A DNA stretch of 64,000 bases from Vreelandella boliviensis LC1 (lineage in GTDB: Bacteria > Pseudomonadota > Gammaproteobacteria > Pseudomonadales > Halomonadaceae), in assembly GCF_000236035.1 (NCBI RefSeq), contig NZ_JH393260.1, positions 276,592-340,591 of the forward strand. The letters run 5' to 3'. Numbering within the stretch: the stretch's first letter is position 1; each line of letters starts with the position of its first letter. Shown piece by piece: positions 26,604-36,752 of the stretch. The translations under genes and the position numbers were made by a program. A model generated the notes under the pieces. It saw only the letters and a program-made list of their open reading frames with translations, had not been told where the DNA came from and made no database searches.

Positions 26604-27653
26604 ATGCGCTTAGCGATTGATGTTATGGGGGGTGACCAAGGCCCTCGTGCGATTATCGCAGGCTCCGCAAAGGCAGTGGTGGAATGCCCCAGTCTTGAAC
26701 TGATTTTGTTTGGCCCGCGTCAGCAGATTATTGCTGAGTTTTCGCGCTTGCCGCAGCCTCTGGCTGCGGCAACGTCACGTTTGGTGGTGCGTGATGCGCC
26801 CGATAGTGTGATGCCGGGGTCAACGGCTGCCTGGGCGTTGCGGAGAGGCCACGCGACGAGCATGGTGCGCATGCTGCAATGTGTCGCCGATGGCGAAGCG
26901 GTTGCCGGTGTAAGTGCAGGCAATACAGGGGCGCTTGTTGCCTTGGCAAGGCGCGAGCTGGGCATGGTCGAGGGGATTTCTCGACCGGCGATCAGTACGG
27001 CGATTCCAGCACGCCAAGGGCGCCGCTGTTATCTGCTGGACTTAGGTGCCAACGTGGATTCTCCTGCCCATCGACTGGTCGATTTTGCGCTGATGGGGGC
27101 GGCGATGGCACAGTGTGTCGATGGCACCGCTGTTCCGCGTGTAGCGCTACTCAATGTTGGCGCAGAAGCCACCAAAGGGAGTGTTAGCGTACGTGAGGCT
27201 GACCGTCTGCTCCGTGAGTATGCCAGTGGTAGTGCCTTCGACTATCAGGGCTATGCTGAAGGTGGCGATCTGTTCAAGGGCCAGCTAGATGTGGTGGTGT
27301 GTGATGGCTTTGTGGGCAATGCTGTCCTCAAGGCAAGCGAAGGCTTGACGAGTATGTTGGTTGAGCGCGTGCAGATGGCATTTGAATCGCGCCTAAGCGG
27401 TCGTTTGGCAAGCCTACTGGCCAAACCTGTGTTAAAGCACTTAAAGCAAGAGCTTGATCCCGTACGTTACAACGGGGCCAGTTTATTGGGGCTGCGCGGT
27501 ATCGTAGTGAAAAGTCACGGCAGTACTCATGCCGATGGGTTTTACTACGCAATTCGGCGTGCCTTGACGGAAGTAGAACATAACTTACCTGCGCGGATCG
27601 CAGGCCGCTGGCGTGCACCATCAAGTGAAAGTGATGGCGCACGCCAGCCATGA
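26604..27653 (+). CDS. plsX: Phosphate acyltransferase PlsX
   Basis: Converts acyl-ACP and phosphate to acyl-phosphate, the donor used by PlsY to begin phospholipid synthesis. It starts with the family hallmark MRLAIDVMGGDQGP and contains GVSAGNTGALVALA, LDLGANVD and CDGFVGNAVLK. The length of 349 is normal. The ribosome site is weak, so it is probably read from the rpmF transcript. It opens the set of lipid genes that continues with fabD. Confidence 0.96.
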   Translation: MRLAIDVMGGDQGPRAIIAGSAKAVVECPSLELILFGPRQQIIAEFSRLPQPLAAATSRLVVRDAPDSVMPGSTAAWALRRGHATSMVRMLQCVADGEAVAGVSAGNTGALVALARRELGMVEGISRPAISTAIPARQGRRCYLLDLGANVDSPAHRLVDFALMGAAMAQCVDGTAVPRVALLNVGAEATKGSVSVREADRLLREYASGSAFDYQGYAEGGDLFKGQLDVVVCDGFVGNAVLKASEGLTSMLVERVQMAFESRLSGRLASLLAKPVLKHLKQELDPVRYNGASLLGLRGIVVKSHGSTHADGFYYAIRRALTEVEHNLPARIAGRWRAPSSESDGARQP

Positions 27654-27765
27654 TTAGATAATAAATAGCTATTTTTTTGCGGGTTTATAGGTGGCATCAG
27701 GATGTGCCCATAATCTCGCCTATCGCTCATATGAGCAAATGCCTACAAGAGCAAAGGTGAACGAC

Positions 27766-28725
27766 ATGTCTCAACCCCTTGCCCTCATTTTTCCCGGGCA
27801 AGGCTCTCAGCAGCTTGGAATGCTGCGAGAGCTTGCCGAGCGCTACAGTGTGGTGGGAACGACATTTGAGGAAGCGTCAAATGCCTTGGGCTACGATTTG
27901 TGGAAAGTCGTCCAAGAAGGCCCTGAACAGGCGCTTAATGCAACCGCCTGCACCCAGCCTGCGCTACTCTCTGCAAGCGTCGCTATTTGGCGCGTGTGGC
28001 AAGAGTTAGAAGGGCCGCGACCAACTGTCATGGCGGGCCATAGCCTGGGCGAATACAGTGCTATGGTGTGCGCAGGCGTCATGAGCTTTGCTGAGGGTGT
28101 CAACTTAGTGCGCCTACGCGGAGAAGCCATGCAGGAAGCGGTGCCCGCAGGTCAAGGCGGCATGGCTGCTATCCTGGGTCTAGCGGACGATGTGGTTGAA
28201 GCCGCCTGTGAGAAGGCTGCCCAGGGCGACGTTGTTTCAGCGGTCAACTACAATTCCCCTGGCCAAGTGGTAATTGCAGGTTCTAAAGTGGCCGTTGAGC
28301 GAGCGATAGTTGCCTGCCAGGAGGCCGGTGCCAGGCGCGCCATGGCATTGCCGGTTTCCGTGCCCTCGCACTGCGCGCTGATGCGTCCTGCCGCTGAGCG
28401 ACTGTCAGAGGCTATGCAAACGATTGAGCTGCGGACGCCGCGCTATACGGTGATCCAAAATGTCGATGCCCAAGCCCATGCCGATACCGCGACATTGAGC
28501 ACGCGACTAATCGAACAGCTCTATCAGCCAGTGCGCTGGAGCGCCTGCGTTGAGGCAATGGCGGGTCAAGGCGTGGAGATATTTATTGAGTGCGGGCCAG
28601 GAAAGGTGTTGACTGGCCTCAATAAGCGTATCGTGAAGGGTAGCAAAGGATTGGCGGTGAATGATCCTGATAGCCTGGAGGCTGCGCTTGAGCTGGCGCG
28701 TGAAACGTTGGCTGATAAGGCGTGA
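27766..28725 (+). CDS. fabD: Malonyl-CoA-ACP transacylase FabD
   Basis: Loads malonyl groups onto acyl carrier protein for fatty acid synthesis. FPGQGSQ lies near the N-terminus, and the nucleophile Ser93 is in AGHSLGEYSAMV. An acid/base His is expected in VPSHCALM. The ATG at 27766 has AAAGGTGA 5 bases upstream; the open frame begins 25 codons earlier without similarity. The 319 residues match E. coli FabD (309). Order fabD-fabG-acpP-fabF follows. Confidence 0.96.
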   Translation: MSQPLALIFPGQGSQQLGMLRELAERYSVVGTTFEEASNALGYDLWKVVQEGPEQALNATACTQPALLSASVAIWRVWQELEGPRPTVMAGHSLGEYSAMVCAGVMSFAEGVNLVRLRGEAMQEAVPAGQGGMAAILGLADDVVEAACEKAAQGDVVSAVNYNSPGQVVIAGSKVAVERAIVACQEAGARRAMALPVSVPSHCALMRPAAERLSEAMQTIELRTPRYTVIQNVDAQAHADTATLSTRLIEQLYQPVRWSACVEAMAGQGVEIFIECGPGKVLTGLNKRIVKGSKGLAVNDPDSLEAALELARETLADKA

Positions 28726-28783
28726 CCAAGGAGTGTTTTATTTCGCTATCCTTGCTTGATTACACGGTTAGAGGCAGAACGTT

Positions 28784-29527
28784 ATGACGCAAGAGAGTAG
28801 AGTTGCTCTGGTAACAGGGGCGAGTCGCGGTATAGGGCAAGCCATTGCTCGCGAGCTGGGACGCCAAGGCCGTATTGTAATTGGTACTGCGACCAGCGAG
28901 TCAGGTGCTGAGAAAATTGATGCCGATTTGAAAGAGCACGGTTTTCAGGGGGCCGGTCTATGTCTTAATGTGACCGACCAAGCCAGCATCGATAGCGTGT
29001 TGAAAACCATCACAGAGCGCTTTGGTGCGCCGACTATTTTGGTCAACAACGCTGGCATCACCCGTGATAATTTGCTGATGCGCATGAAAGAAGATGAATG
29101 GGACTCCGTCATGGATACCAACTTGAAATCTGTCTATCGTGTTAGCAAGGCGTGTTTGCGGGGTATGACCAAGGCGCGTTTTGGACGTATTGTGTCGATC
29201 AGTTCTGTAGTGGCAACCATGGGCAACCTGGGCCAAACTAACTATGCTGCAGCTAAGGCCGGTATGGAAGGTTTTAGCCGCGCCCTAGCACGTGAGGTCT
29301 CCTCTCGTGCGATTACGGTCAATGCGGTGGCGCCGGGCTTTATTGCCACCGACATGACGGAGGCACTACCTGAAGCACAGCACGAAATGTTGCTTAAACA
29401 AATTCCACTGTCCCGTTTAGGGGCGCCGGAAGAGATCGCCGCCGCAGTGGGCTTTTTGACCAGTGATGCAGCCGGTTATATCACTGGCGAGACGCTTCAC
29501 GTCAATGGCGGCATGAATATGCGTTGA
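28784..29527 (+). CDS. fabG: 3-oxoacyl-ACP reductase FabG
   Basis: NADPH-dependent reductase of the fatty acid elongation cycle. NADP-binding [12 protein letters not shown] is at residues 11-22, NNAGITRDN at 88-96, and the catalytic Ser141, Tyr154 and Lys158 match the E. coli residues. The 247-residue length is typical. It follows fabD by 58 bp. Confidence 0.97.
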   Translation: MTQESRVALVTGASRGIGQAIARELGRQGRIVIGTATSESGAEKIDADLKEHGFQGAGLCLNVTDQASIDSVLKTITERFGAPTILVNNAGITRDNLLMRMKEDEWDSVMDTNLKSVYRVSKACLRGMTKARFGRIVSISSVVATMGNLGQTNYAAAKAGMEGFSRALAREVSSRAITVNAVAPGFIATDMTEALPEAQHEMLLKQIPLSRLGAPEEIAAAVGFLTSDAAGYITGETLHVNGGMNMR

Positions 29528-29545
29528 TGGCCTTGGGTTTGGCGG

Positions 29546-29572
29546 TTGCGTCGACCCAAGGGCGTCTATAAA
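29546..29572 (+). promoter_or_regulatory. Possible acpP promoter
   Basis: TTGCGT at 29546-29551 and TATAAA at 29567-29572 have a 15-bp spacer, shorter than ideal. It overlaps the right arm of an inverted repeat, CCTTGGGT 29531-29538 with ACCCAAGG 29554-29561. E. coli acpP also has its own promoter after fabG, which fits the high demand for ACP. Confidence 0.35.
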
Positions 29573-29651
29573 CTACCCCGCAGCTTTTGGCTTGCGGTTT
29601 CCAAATAGCTGGTTATCAAAAACGGCTAATGTGAACGACTGGAGTACGTTA

Positions 29652-29885
29652 ATGAGTACTATTGAAGAGCGCGTGAAGAAAGTTGTAGCAGAGCGCCTGA
29701 ACGTTAAAGAAGAAGACATCCAAAACAGCTCTTCTTTTACAGAAGACTTGGGTGCTGATTCGCTCGACACCGTTGAGCTGGTAATGGCTTTGGAAGAGGA
29801 ATTCGATACTGAAATTCCCGATGAAGAAGCTGAGAAGATCACCACGGTTCAAGAAGCCATCAACTACGTGAACGCCCACCAGTAA
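29652..29885 (+). CDS. acpP: Acyl carrier protein
   Basis: Carrier of growing acyl chains, modified with 4'-phosphopantetheine on Ser37 in the [12 protein letters not shown] motif. It is 77 residues, strongly acidic, and starts [12 protein letters not shown], nearly identical to E. coli AcpP. The ATG at 29652 has TGGAG about 8 bases upstream. A terminator follows, so acpP may end one transcript while fabF begins another. Confidence 0.98.
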   Translation: MSTIEERVKKVVAERLNVKEEDIQNSSSFTEDLGADSLDTVELVMALEEEFDTEIPDEEAEKITTVQEAINYVNAHQ

Positions 29886-29909
29886 GGGCTGCGTCGATGC
29901 ATCGAACCA

Positions 29910-29970
29910 GGGTGGGGTGCTAACCACCCGCTTTAAGAGCCGTCCTTTCCCAGGACGGCTTTTTGCTTTG
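29910..29970 (+). terminator. Terminator after acpP
   Basis: The main hairpin is AGCCGTCCT 29938-29946 paired with AGGACGGCT 29952-29960, followed by TTTTT. A second hairpin, GGGTGG 29910-29915 with CCACCC 29924-29929, stands just before it. Confidence 0.88.
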
Positions 29971-30076
29971 CAGCCACAATGCTTATAACGTTCAATCTCC
30001 GTTATACTGTTGACCAAATTTAAGCAGCAAATGACCCAAGTGGGTCGCGTCACCATGGATGCCTGGAGGAAAGCTG

Positions 30077-31315
30077 ATGGCACGGAAAAGGGTAGTGGTA
30101 ACTGGGTTAGGCCTGGTGACCCCAGTGGGAAATAGCGTAGATGAGTCGTGGGCCAACATTGTTGCCGGTAAAAGCGGTATTACGCCTATTGAGCATTTTG
30201 ATACCAGCGGTTTTAACACCCGCTTTGGTGGATCAATTAAGAACTTTGATATTAGTCCGTATCTGAATCCTAAAGATGCCCGGAAGATGGATCTATTCAT
30301 TCAGTACGGTATGGCAGCAGGCGCCCAGGCGGTAGAAGATTCCGGCATTGAATGCACGGAAGAGAATGCCGACCGTATCGGTGTGGCGATCGGCTCTGGC
30401 ATTGGTGGCCTACCCATGATTGAGCATAACCACAACGCACTGAACAAAGGCGGTGCTCGCAAGGTGTCGCCATTCTTTGTGCCGGGCTCCATCATTAATA
30501 TGATTTCGGGAAACATGGCGATTCAGCACGGCTTCAGAGGGCCGAATATTGCCATTACCACCGCTTGCACAACGGGTACCCATAATATCGGTTACAGCGC
30601 TCGCACCATCGCCTATGGCGATGCGGACGTTATGGTCTGTGGCGGTGCTGAAATGGCCACTACGCCGCTAGGCCTAGGTGGCTTCTCTGCTGCTCGCGCG
30701 CTCTCTACACGTAATGATGATCCGGAAGCGGCAAGCCGTCCCTGGGATGCTGAACGTGATGGTTTTGTGTTATCCGACGGTGCTGGTGTGCTGGTGCTTG
30801 AAGAGTATGAGCACGCCAAGGCACGTGGTGCCAACATCTACGCAGAACTGGTGGGCTTTGGTATGAGCGATGACGCTTATCACATGACGTCGCCGCCGGA
30901 AGATGGGCGTGGCGCAGCGCTTTCTATGCGCAATGCGATCAAAGATGCCCAGGTTGACGTCTCTGCGGTTCACTATGTCAACGCCCATGGCACCTCCACC
31001 GCGGCAGGCGATCTGGCAGAAAGCCGTGCCATTGAGAACGTCCTGGGTGGCGCTGCCAACAGCGTGGCAGTGAGCTCCACCAAGTCAATGATTGGTCACC
31101 TGTTGGGTGCCGCCGGTGCGGTAGAGGCAGTGTTCAGCATCCTGGCTATTCGTGATCAGATCGCGCCGCCCACGATTAATCTGGATAATCCGCAGGAAGG
31201 TTGCAACCTGGACTACGTGCCTCATACCGCAAGGGATATGCGCATTGATATGGCGCTTTCAAACTCCTTCGGCTTTGGTGGTACCAACGGCTCGCTGCTG
31301 TTTAAGAAGGTGTAG
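30077..31315 (+). CDS. fabF: 3-oxoacyl-ACP synthase II FabF
   Basis: Condensing enzyme that elongates acyl-ACP with malonyl-ACP, important for cis-vaccenate formation and temperature control of membranes. The active-site Cys164 is in [12 protein letters not shown], and the two histidines are in [11 protein letters not shown] and [11 protein letters not shown]. The ATG at 30077 has GGAGGAAAG just upstream; an in-frame ATG 18 bases earlier would place that site inside the gene. The 412 residues equal E. coli FabF in size. pabC follows after 6 bp. Confidence 0.97.
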   Translation: MARKRVVVTGLGLVTPVGNSVDESWANIVAGKSGITPIEHFDTSGFNTRFGGSIKNFDISPYLNPKDARKMDLFIQYGMAAGAQAVEDSGIECTEENADRIGVAIGSGIGGLPMIEHNHNALNKGGARKVSPFFVPGSIINMISGNMAIQHGFRGPNIAITTACTTGTHNIGYSARTIAYGDADVMVCGGAEMATTPLGLGGFSAARALSTRNDDPEAASRPWDAERDGFVLSDGAGVLVLEEYEHAKARGANIYAELVGFGMSDDAYHMTSPPEDGRGAALSMRNAIKDAQVDVSAVHYVNAHGTSTAAGDLAESRAIENVLGGAANSVAVSSTKSMIGHLLGAAGAVEAVFSILAIRDQIAPPTINLDNPQEGCNLDYVPHTARDMRIDMALSNSFGFGGTNGSLLFKKV

Positions 31316-31321
31316 CTAGCG

Positions 31322-32134
31322 ATGCTGCCGCCTAGGTTATCGGATGATCAATCTGTGCCGTTTGATGATCGTGGGCTGGCGTATGGGGATGGCCTCTTTG
31401 AAACAGTGCTGTTGCGTGCGGGAAAGCCAGTGCTGTGGCGCTATCACACGGCACGCCTTGCGCAAGGCTGTCATCGCCTGGGGATACCGTCACCTTGCCA
31501 GGAGGCGCTTGACGCTACTTGGCAGGGCGCCCCCACCGCTGAATTCGAAGTGCTTAAGCTCATACTGACGCGGGGCAGTGGCGGGCGTGGCTACGCCCAG
31601 CCCGATCAGATAACACCGCGTCTGCTCAGCCGTCGAACGCCGTTTCAACCATCGGTTGAGCGCTGGCAGAAGGGGGTGACGGTACGCCTTTGCGACTTGC
31701 AGCTTGCCCGTCAGCCCCGGTTGGCAGGTATCAAGCACTTAAATCGACTAGAAAACATATTGGCCCGCCAAGAGTGGAACGATGCCGCTATTGCCGAAGG
31801 TGTGCTGGCCGATAATGAAGGTCTTGTCGTAGAAGCCACCAGCATGAATGTTTTTTGGCAGCGGGCGGGAGAGGTGTTAACGCCTCAGCTTGACCAGTGC
31901 GGCGTGGCTGGAACGCTGCGCGCTGCATTGCTTGAACACGGTGCCGTCGCTCAGGCTTCGCTTGAGCTTCATCAACTCGCGGATGTCGAACGACTTTGGG
32001 TAGCAAACTCTGTCCAGGGTGTATGGCCAGTGACTGAACTACTCGCAGCGGATGGCTCGTTGTTGCAGCGCTGGCCCTTAAGTCAGCCTGATCCGTTTCA
32101 GCGCTTGGCGCATCAGCTATTGGGTGTTGCTTAA
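31322..32134 (+). CDS. pabC: Aminodeoxychorismate lyase PabC
   Basis: PLP enzyme (fold IV) that releases 4-aminobenzoate and pyruvate from aminodeoxychorismate for folate synthesis. It has FDDRGLAYGDGLFETVLL near the N-terminus, Lys138 in LAGIKHLNRLEN as the PLP lysine, and EATSMNVFW later. The 270-residue length matches E. coli PabC (269). It is coupled closely to fabF and precedes mltG, the same order as in E. coli and Pseudomonas. Confidence 0.95.
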   Translation: MLPPRLSDDQSVPFDDRGLAYGDGLFETVLLRAGKPVLWRYHTARLAQGCHRLGIPSPCQEALDATWQGAPTAEFEVLKLILTRGSGGRGYAQPDQITPRLLSRRTPFQPSVERWQKGVTVRLCDLQLARQPRLAGIKHLNRLENILARQEWNDAAIAEGVLADNEGLVVEATSMNVFWQRAGEVLTPQLDQCGVAGTLRAALLEHGAVAQASLELHQLADVERLWVANSVQGVWPVTELLAADGSLLQRWPLSQPDPFQRLAHQLLGVA

Positions 32135-32144
32135 ACGCCAGTGT

Positions 32145-32174
32145 TGGTTTGGATATCGCTGGTTTGGATATCGC
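32145..32174. repeat. Perfect 15-bp tandem duplication before mltG
   Basis: TGGTTTGGATATCGC at 32145-32159 is repeated exactly at 32160-32174, in the short pabC-mltG gap. Confidence 0.9.
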
Positions 32175-32197
32175 CCGGTAATTTTTTTAGAGGTGTC

Positions 32198-33208
32198 ATG
32201 GTGAAACGGTTATTAACCGCTTTATTGGTGTTAGTGGTAGTCGGTGCTGCAGGAGCAGCAGGCGGTTATTTCTATTGGCAGAGCCGATTAGAGGCACCGC
32301 TCTCACTCGATGAGCCAATGCTTTACCAAGTGCCGTCTGGTGCGGGCTTTAATCAGGTAGTGGCGCAATTGGAAGAGCAGGGCGTGCTGGAAGATGCTTG
32401 GGCGTTTCGCTTGCTAGCGCGGGTCGAGCCGGAACGCGTGCCGAGGTTGCGTACCGGCGAGTATCAGCTGTTGCCGAATATGAGCGGTCTTGAAATGATG
32501 GCACTGTTAGGCAGCAATAAGGTGGTTACCTACTCGCTGACCATTCCAGAGGGATGGTCTTTTCGACAGATGCGCGAGTTGCTCGATGCCGCACCGAAAC
32601 TCGACCATCGCACTGCGGAGTTGAGCGATGCAGAGGTGATGACGCTACTCGACCGAGAAGACACCTTCCCAGAAGGCTGGTTCTTTCCCGATACCTATCG
32701 CTATCACCTGGGTATGAGTGACGTCGATATCCTGCGTCAATCATTGGAGCGGATGGAGCGCATCCTTGAAGAGGTATGGGAAGAGCGCGCGGAAGACCTC
32801 ACCATTGACTCCCCCTACGAGGCGCTGATCATGGCCTCCTTGATCGAGCGGGAAACCGGGGCGCCAGAGGAGCGGCGCGAAATTGCTGGCGTGTTTAAGC
32901 GCCGTATGGAGCAGGGCATGCGCCTGCAAACCGACCCGACGATTATTTATGGCATGGGCGAGCGTTACGAAGGGCGGATTACCCGTGCCGATATACGCGA
33001 GGCCACGCCTTATAACACTTACGTGATTGACGGGATGCCGCCCACACCGATTGCCATGCCGGGGCGCGCCTCGTTAGAAGCGGCAGTGAATCCATTACCT
33101 GGCGAGACGCTCTATTTTGTTGCCCGTGGTGATGGCACGCACCACTTCTCGCGTACGCTGCGAGAGCATAACAATGCCGTTAATCGCTATATCCGCAACC
33201 GAGAATAG
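32198..33208 (+). CDS. mltG: Endolytic murein transglycosylase MltG
   Basis: Inner-membrane lytic transglycosylase that cuts nascent glycan strands and may end their growth. A membrane anchor spans residues 4-26; the YceG domain follows, with catalytic Glu217 in ASLIERETG (Glu218 in E. coli) and the family-typical YNTYVIDGMPPTPI. The ATG at 32198 has GAGGTG 4 bases upstream and gives a proper N-terminal anchor; the frame opens 19 codons earlier over a tandem repeat. The 336 residues match E. coli MltG (340). Confidence 0.95.
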   Translation: MVKRLLTALLVLVVVGAAGAAGGYFYWQSRLEAPLSLDEPMLYQVPSGAGFNQVVAQLEEQGVLEDAWAFRLLARVEPERVPRLRTGEYQLLPNMSGLEMMALLGSNKVVTYSLTIPEGWSFRQMRELLDAAPKLDHRTAELSDAEVMTLLDREDTFPEGWFFPDTYRYHLGMSDVDILRQSLERMERILEEVWEERAEDLTIDSPYEALIMASLIERETGAPEERREIAGVFKRRMEQGMRLQTDPTIIYGMGERYEGRITRADIREATPYNTYVIDGMPPTPIAMPGRASLEAAVNPLPGETLYFVARGDGTHHFSRTLREHNNAVNRYIRNRE

Positions 33209-33230
33209 CCATGACTGATCACCACTTTAA

Positions 33231-34870
<1,640 letters not shown>

Positions 34871-34929
34871 CGGCATTAACACTCTTTCCCCCGGCTGTTG
34901 TTTTCTCAAGACAGTGCAGCGAGGTTGTC

Positions 34930-35265
34930 ATGGCCGCTCAGAAAGCGCTTTCTCTTACCGTTCCAGATGTGCCGACACTGCTTTCCGCGTACATGCCTTT
35001 TCTGGATCATGGGGGTATTTTTGTACCCACTCAGACCCATTATGTCCTTGGTCAGCAAGTGTTTTTACTGCTCACGTTACCGGGTGAAAGCGAACGTCTT
35101 TCAGTCACCGGTCAGGTGGTCTGGGTATCGCCGGAGGGGGTGAGTGGCCGCCGTATGCCCGGCATTGGCCTGCACTTCAGCCAGCAAGATTACCCGGTGC
35201 GTGACCGCATCGAGACGCTGCTTGCCGGTCAATTGGATAAAGCAGCCCCGTCGTTTACGCTTTAA
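34930..35265 (+). CDS. pilZ: PilZ-domain protein, type IV pilus assembly type
   Basis: A 111-residue protein matching the founder PilZ of Pseudomonas, needed for type IV pilus formation. It has a compact beta-barrel pattern (LDHGGIFVPT, VTGQVVWVSPEG, GIGLHFS) but lacks the RxxxR and D/NxSxxG motifs that bind cyclic di-GMP, as in that founder. The ATG at 34930 has GAGGT 5 bases upstream; upstream ORF codons overlap holB. The holB-pilZ-tatD order is the Pseudomonas one. Confidence 0.92.
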   Translation: MAAQKALSLTVPDVPTLLSAYMPFLDHGGIFVPTQTHYVLGQQVFLLLTLPGESERLSVTGQVVWVSPEGVSGRRMPGIGLHFSQQDYPVRDRIETLLAGQLDKAAPSFTL

Positions 35266-35310
35266 ATCAGACTATAAGACGCTTATAGCCCACTCGTTGT
35301 CGAGATCTGC

Positions 35311-36141
35311 ATGTTTGTTGATTCACACTGTCATTTAGACCGTTTATCCGACCAGACCCATGGCGGCGATATCGCCGCCACCCTGGCTGCCGCTCGTGCT
35401 GCTCACGTCAGCCAATTTCTTGCTGTGTCGGTGACGTTAGAGGATATGCCGCAGTTGGCGGCCATTGCCCGTGCCCATCACGATGTGGCGATCTCCGCTG
35501 GGTTACACCCGTTATACAGCGTTGAACGCGAGCCCAGCGTTGCGGATATTAAAGAGGCCGCTGAACAGTATGGCGCCGTAGCGATTGGCGAAACCGGCTT
35601 GGATTACCACTACCGCGACAGCGTACCTGTAGAGATTCAGCATGAGCGCTTCAGGCGGCATTTGATCGCGGCGCAAGAGCTGGAGCTGCCGGTGATTATT
35701 CATACCCGCGAAGCCAAAGAGGAAACCCTGGCGCTGCTGCGTGAATATAGCGACCCTCGCGTAGGTGGTGTATTACACTGTTTTACAGAAGACTTGGCGA
35801 TGGCCCGTGAGGCGGTGAGGCTGGGGTTTTATATTTCGCTGTCGGGCATTATTACGTTTCGCAATGCCGCTCCGCTGCGCGAACTTGCTTGCCAACTGCC
35901 GCTGGATCGCCTGCTGATTGAAACCGATAGTCCTTATCTGGCGCCCGTGCCCCATCGCGGCAAACCCAACGAGCCAGCCTGGGTGGTGCCAGTGGCAGAG
36001 TGCATCGCTGAACAGCGGGGTATTAGTGTTGATGAAGTGGCCATGCAAACCACCGCCAACTTTTATCAGCTCTTTCGTGCCGCCGCGCCGGACGCCCCGG
36101 AGCACGTTAAACAGGGGCTGGCAAACGCTGGGCTTTTATAG
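35311..36141 (+). CDS. tatD: TatD-family metal-dependent hydrolase
   Basis: Amidohydrolase-fold enzyme, probably a metal-dependent deoxyribonuclease of the TatD/YcfH type. Metal ligands appear as His6 and His8 in DSHCHLD, Glu in GETGLDYH, the His residues in PVIIHTREAKEE and VLHCF, and Asp in IETDSPYL. The 276 residues are somewhat longer than E. coli YcfH (265). YcfH also follows holB in E. coli, which supports this subfamily rather than TatD proper. Confidence 0.93.
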   Translation: MFVDSHCHLDRLSDQTHGGDIAATLAAARAAHVSQFLAVSVTLEDMPQLAAIARAHHDVAISAGLHPLYSVEREPSVADIKEAAEQYGAVAIGETGLDYHYRDSVPVEIQHERFRRHLIAAQELELPVIIHTREAKEETLALLREYSDPRVGGVLHCFTEDLAMAREAVRLGFYISLSGIITFRNAAPLRELACQLPLDRLLIETDSPYLAPVPHRGKPNEPAWVVPVAECIAEQRGISVDEVAMQTTANFYQLFRAAAPDAPEHVKQGLANAGLL

Positions 36142-36179
36142 CGAATACGCCTTGAATACCGATAAGCGAGGTGGGCGAT

Positions 36180-36752
36180 ATGAATATTGATCGATTGCTC
36201 CAGCAAGGTAGCGGAGACGAGGAGCGCGCTGGTGCTATTCCACCGCTCGATCAGTGGCACCCAGCGCTCTCTGGCGATATGAATATCTTTATTCACGCAG
36301 ACGGTAGCTGGTCGCACGAAGGCCAGCCGTTTGCCCGCCCCAAAGTGGCGCGCCTATTGGCAACGCTGCTGCGACTTGATGACGAGGGTTACTGCCTGGT
36401 GACGCCGGTGGAACGCTGGCGGATAAAGGTCGAAGACCTGCCGCTGGTCGCTGTAGAAGCTGATTTTCGTGACGGTGCCTGGTGGTTTACCACTCAGTTT
36501 GACGATGTTGTTCGCTTAGATGCCGAGCATCCACTTTTAATAACGTTAACTCCCCAAGGCGAAGCGGTGCCGCAACTGCCGGTACGTTTTGGCCTGGCTG
36601 CACGCCTGCATCGTAATGTCTATTACCAACTGGTTGAGGCCGCAGAAGCCCGTGAGTTAGGCAGTGGCAAGAGTGAACTTGGACTAACGAGTGACGGGCA
36701 GTGGTTTGCGCTGGGTCAGCTTGATGATGAATTACTTGGCGAGGCGCCGTGA
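36180..36752 (+). CDS. DUF1285 domain-containing protein
   Basis: A 190-residue conserved protein of unknown function recognised by the DUF1285 core (WSHEGQPFARPKVARLLATLL, then VTPVERWRIKVEDLP and FGLAARLHRNVYYQLVE). No signal peptide or membrane segment is seen. The ATG at 36180 has GAGGTG 6 bases upstream, better than the GTG 9 bases earlier. Its stop overlaps the GTG start of the following helicase by 4 bases (GTGA), so the two are coupled. Confidence 0.87.
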   Translation: MNIDRLLQQGSGDEERAGAIPPLDQWHPALSGDMNIFIHADGSWSHEGQPFARPKVARLLATLLRLDDEGYCLVTPVERWRIKVEDLPLVAVEADFRDGAWWFTTQFDDVVRLDAEHPLLITLTPQGEAVPQLPVRFGLAARLHRNVYYQLVEAAEARELGSGKSELGLTSDGQWFALGQLDDELLGEAP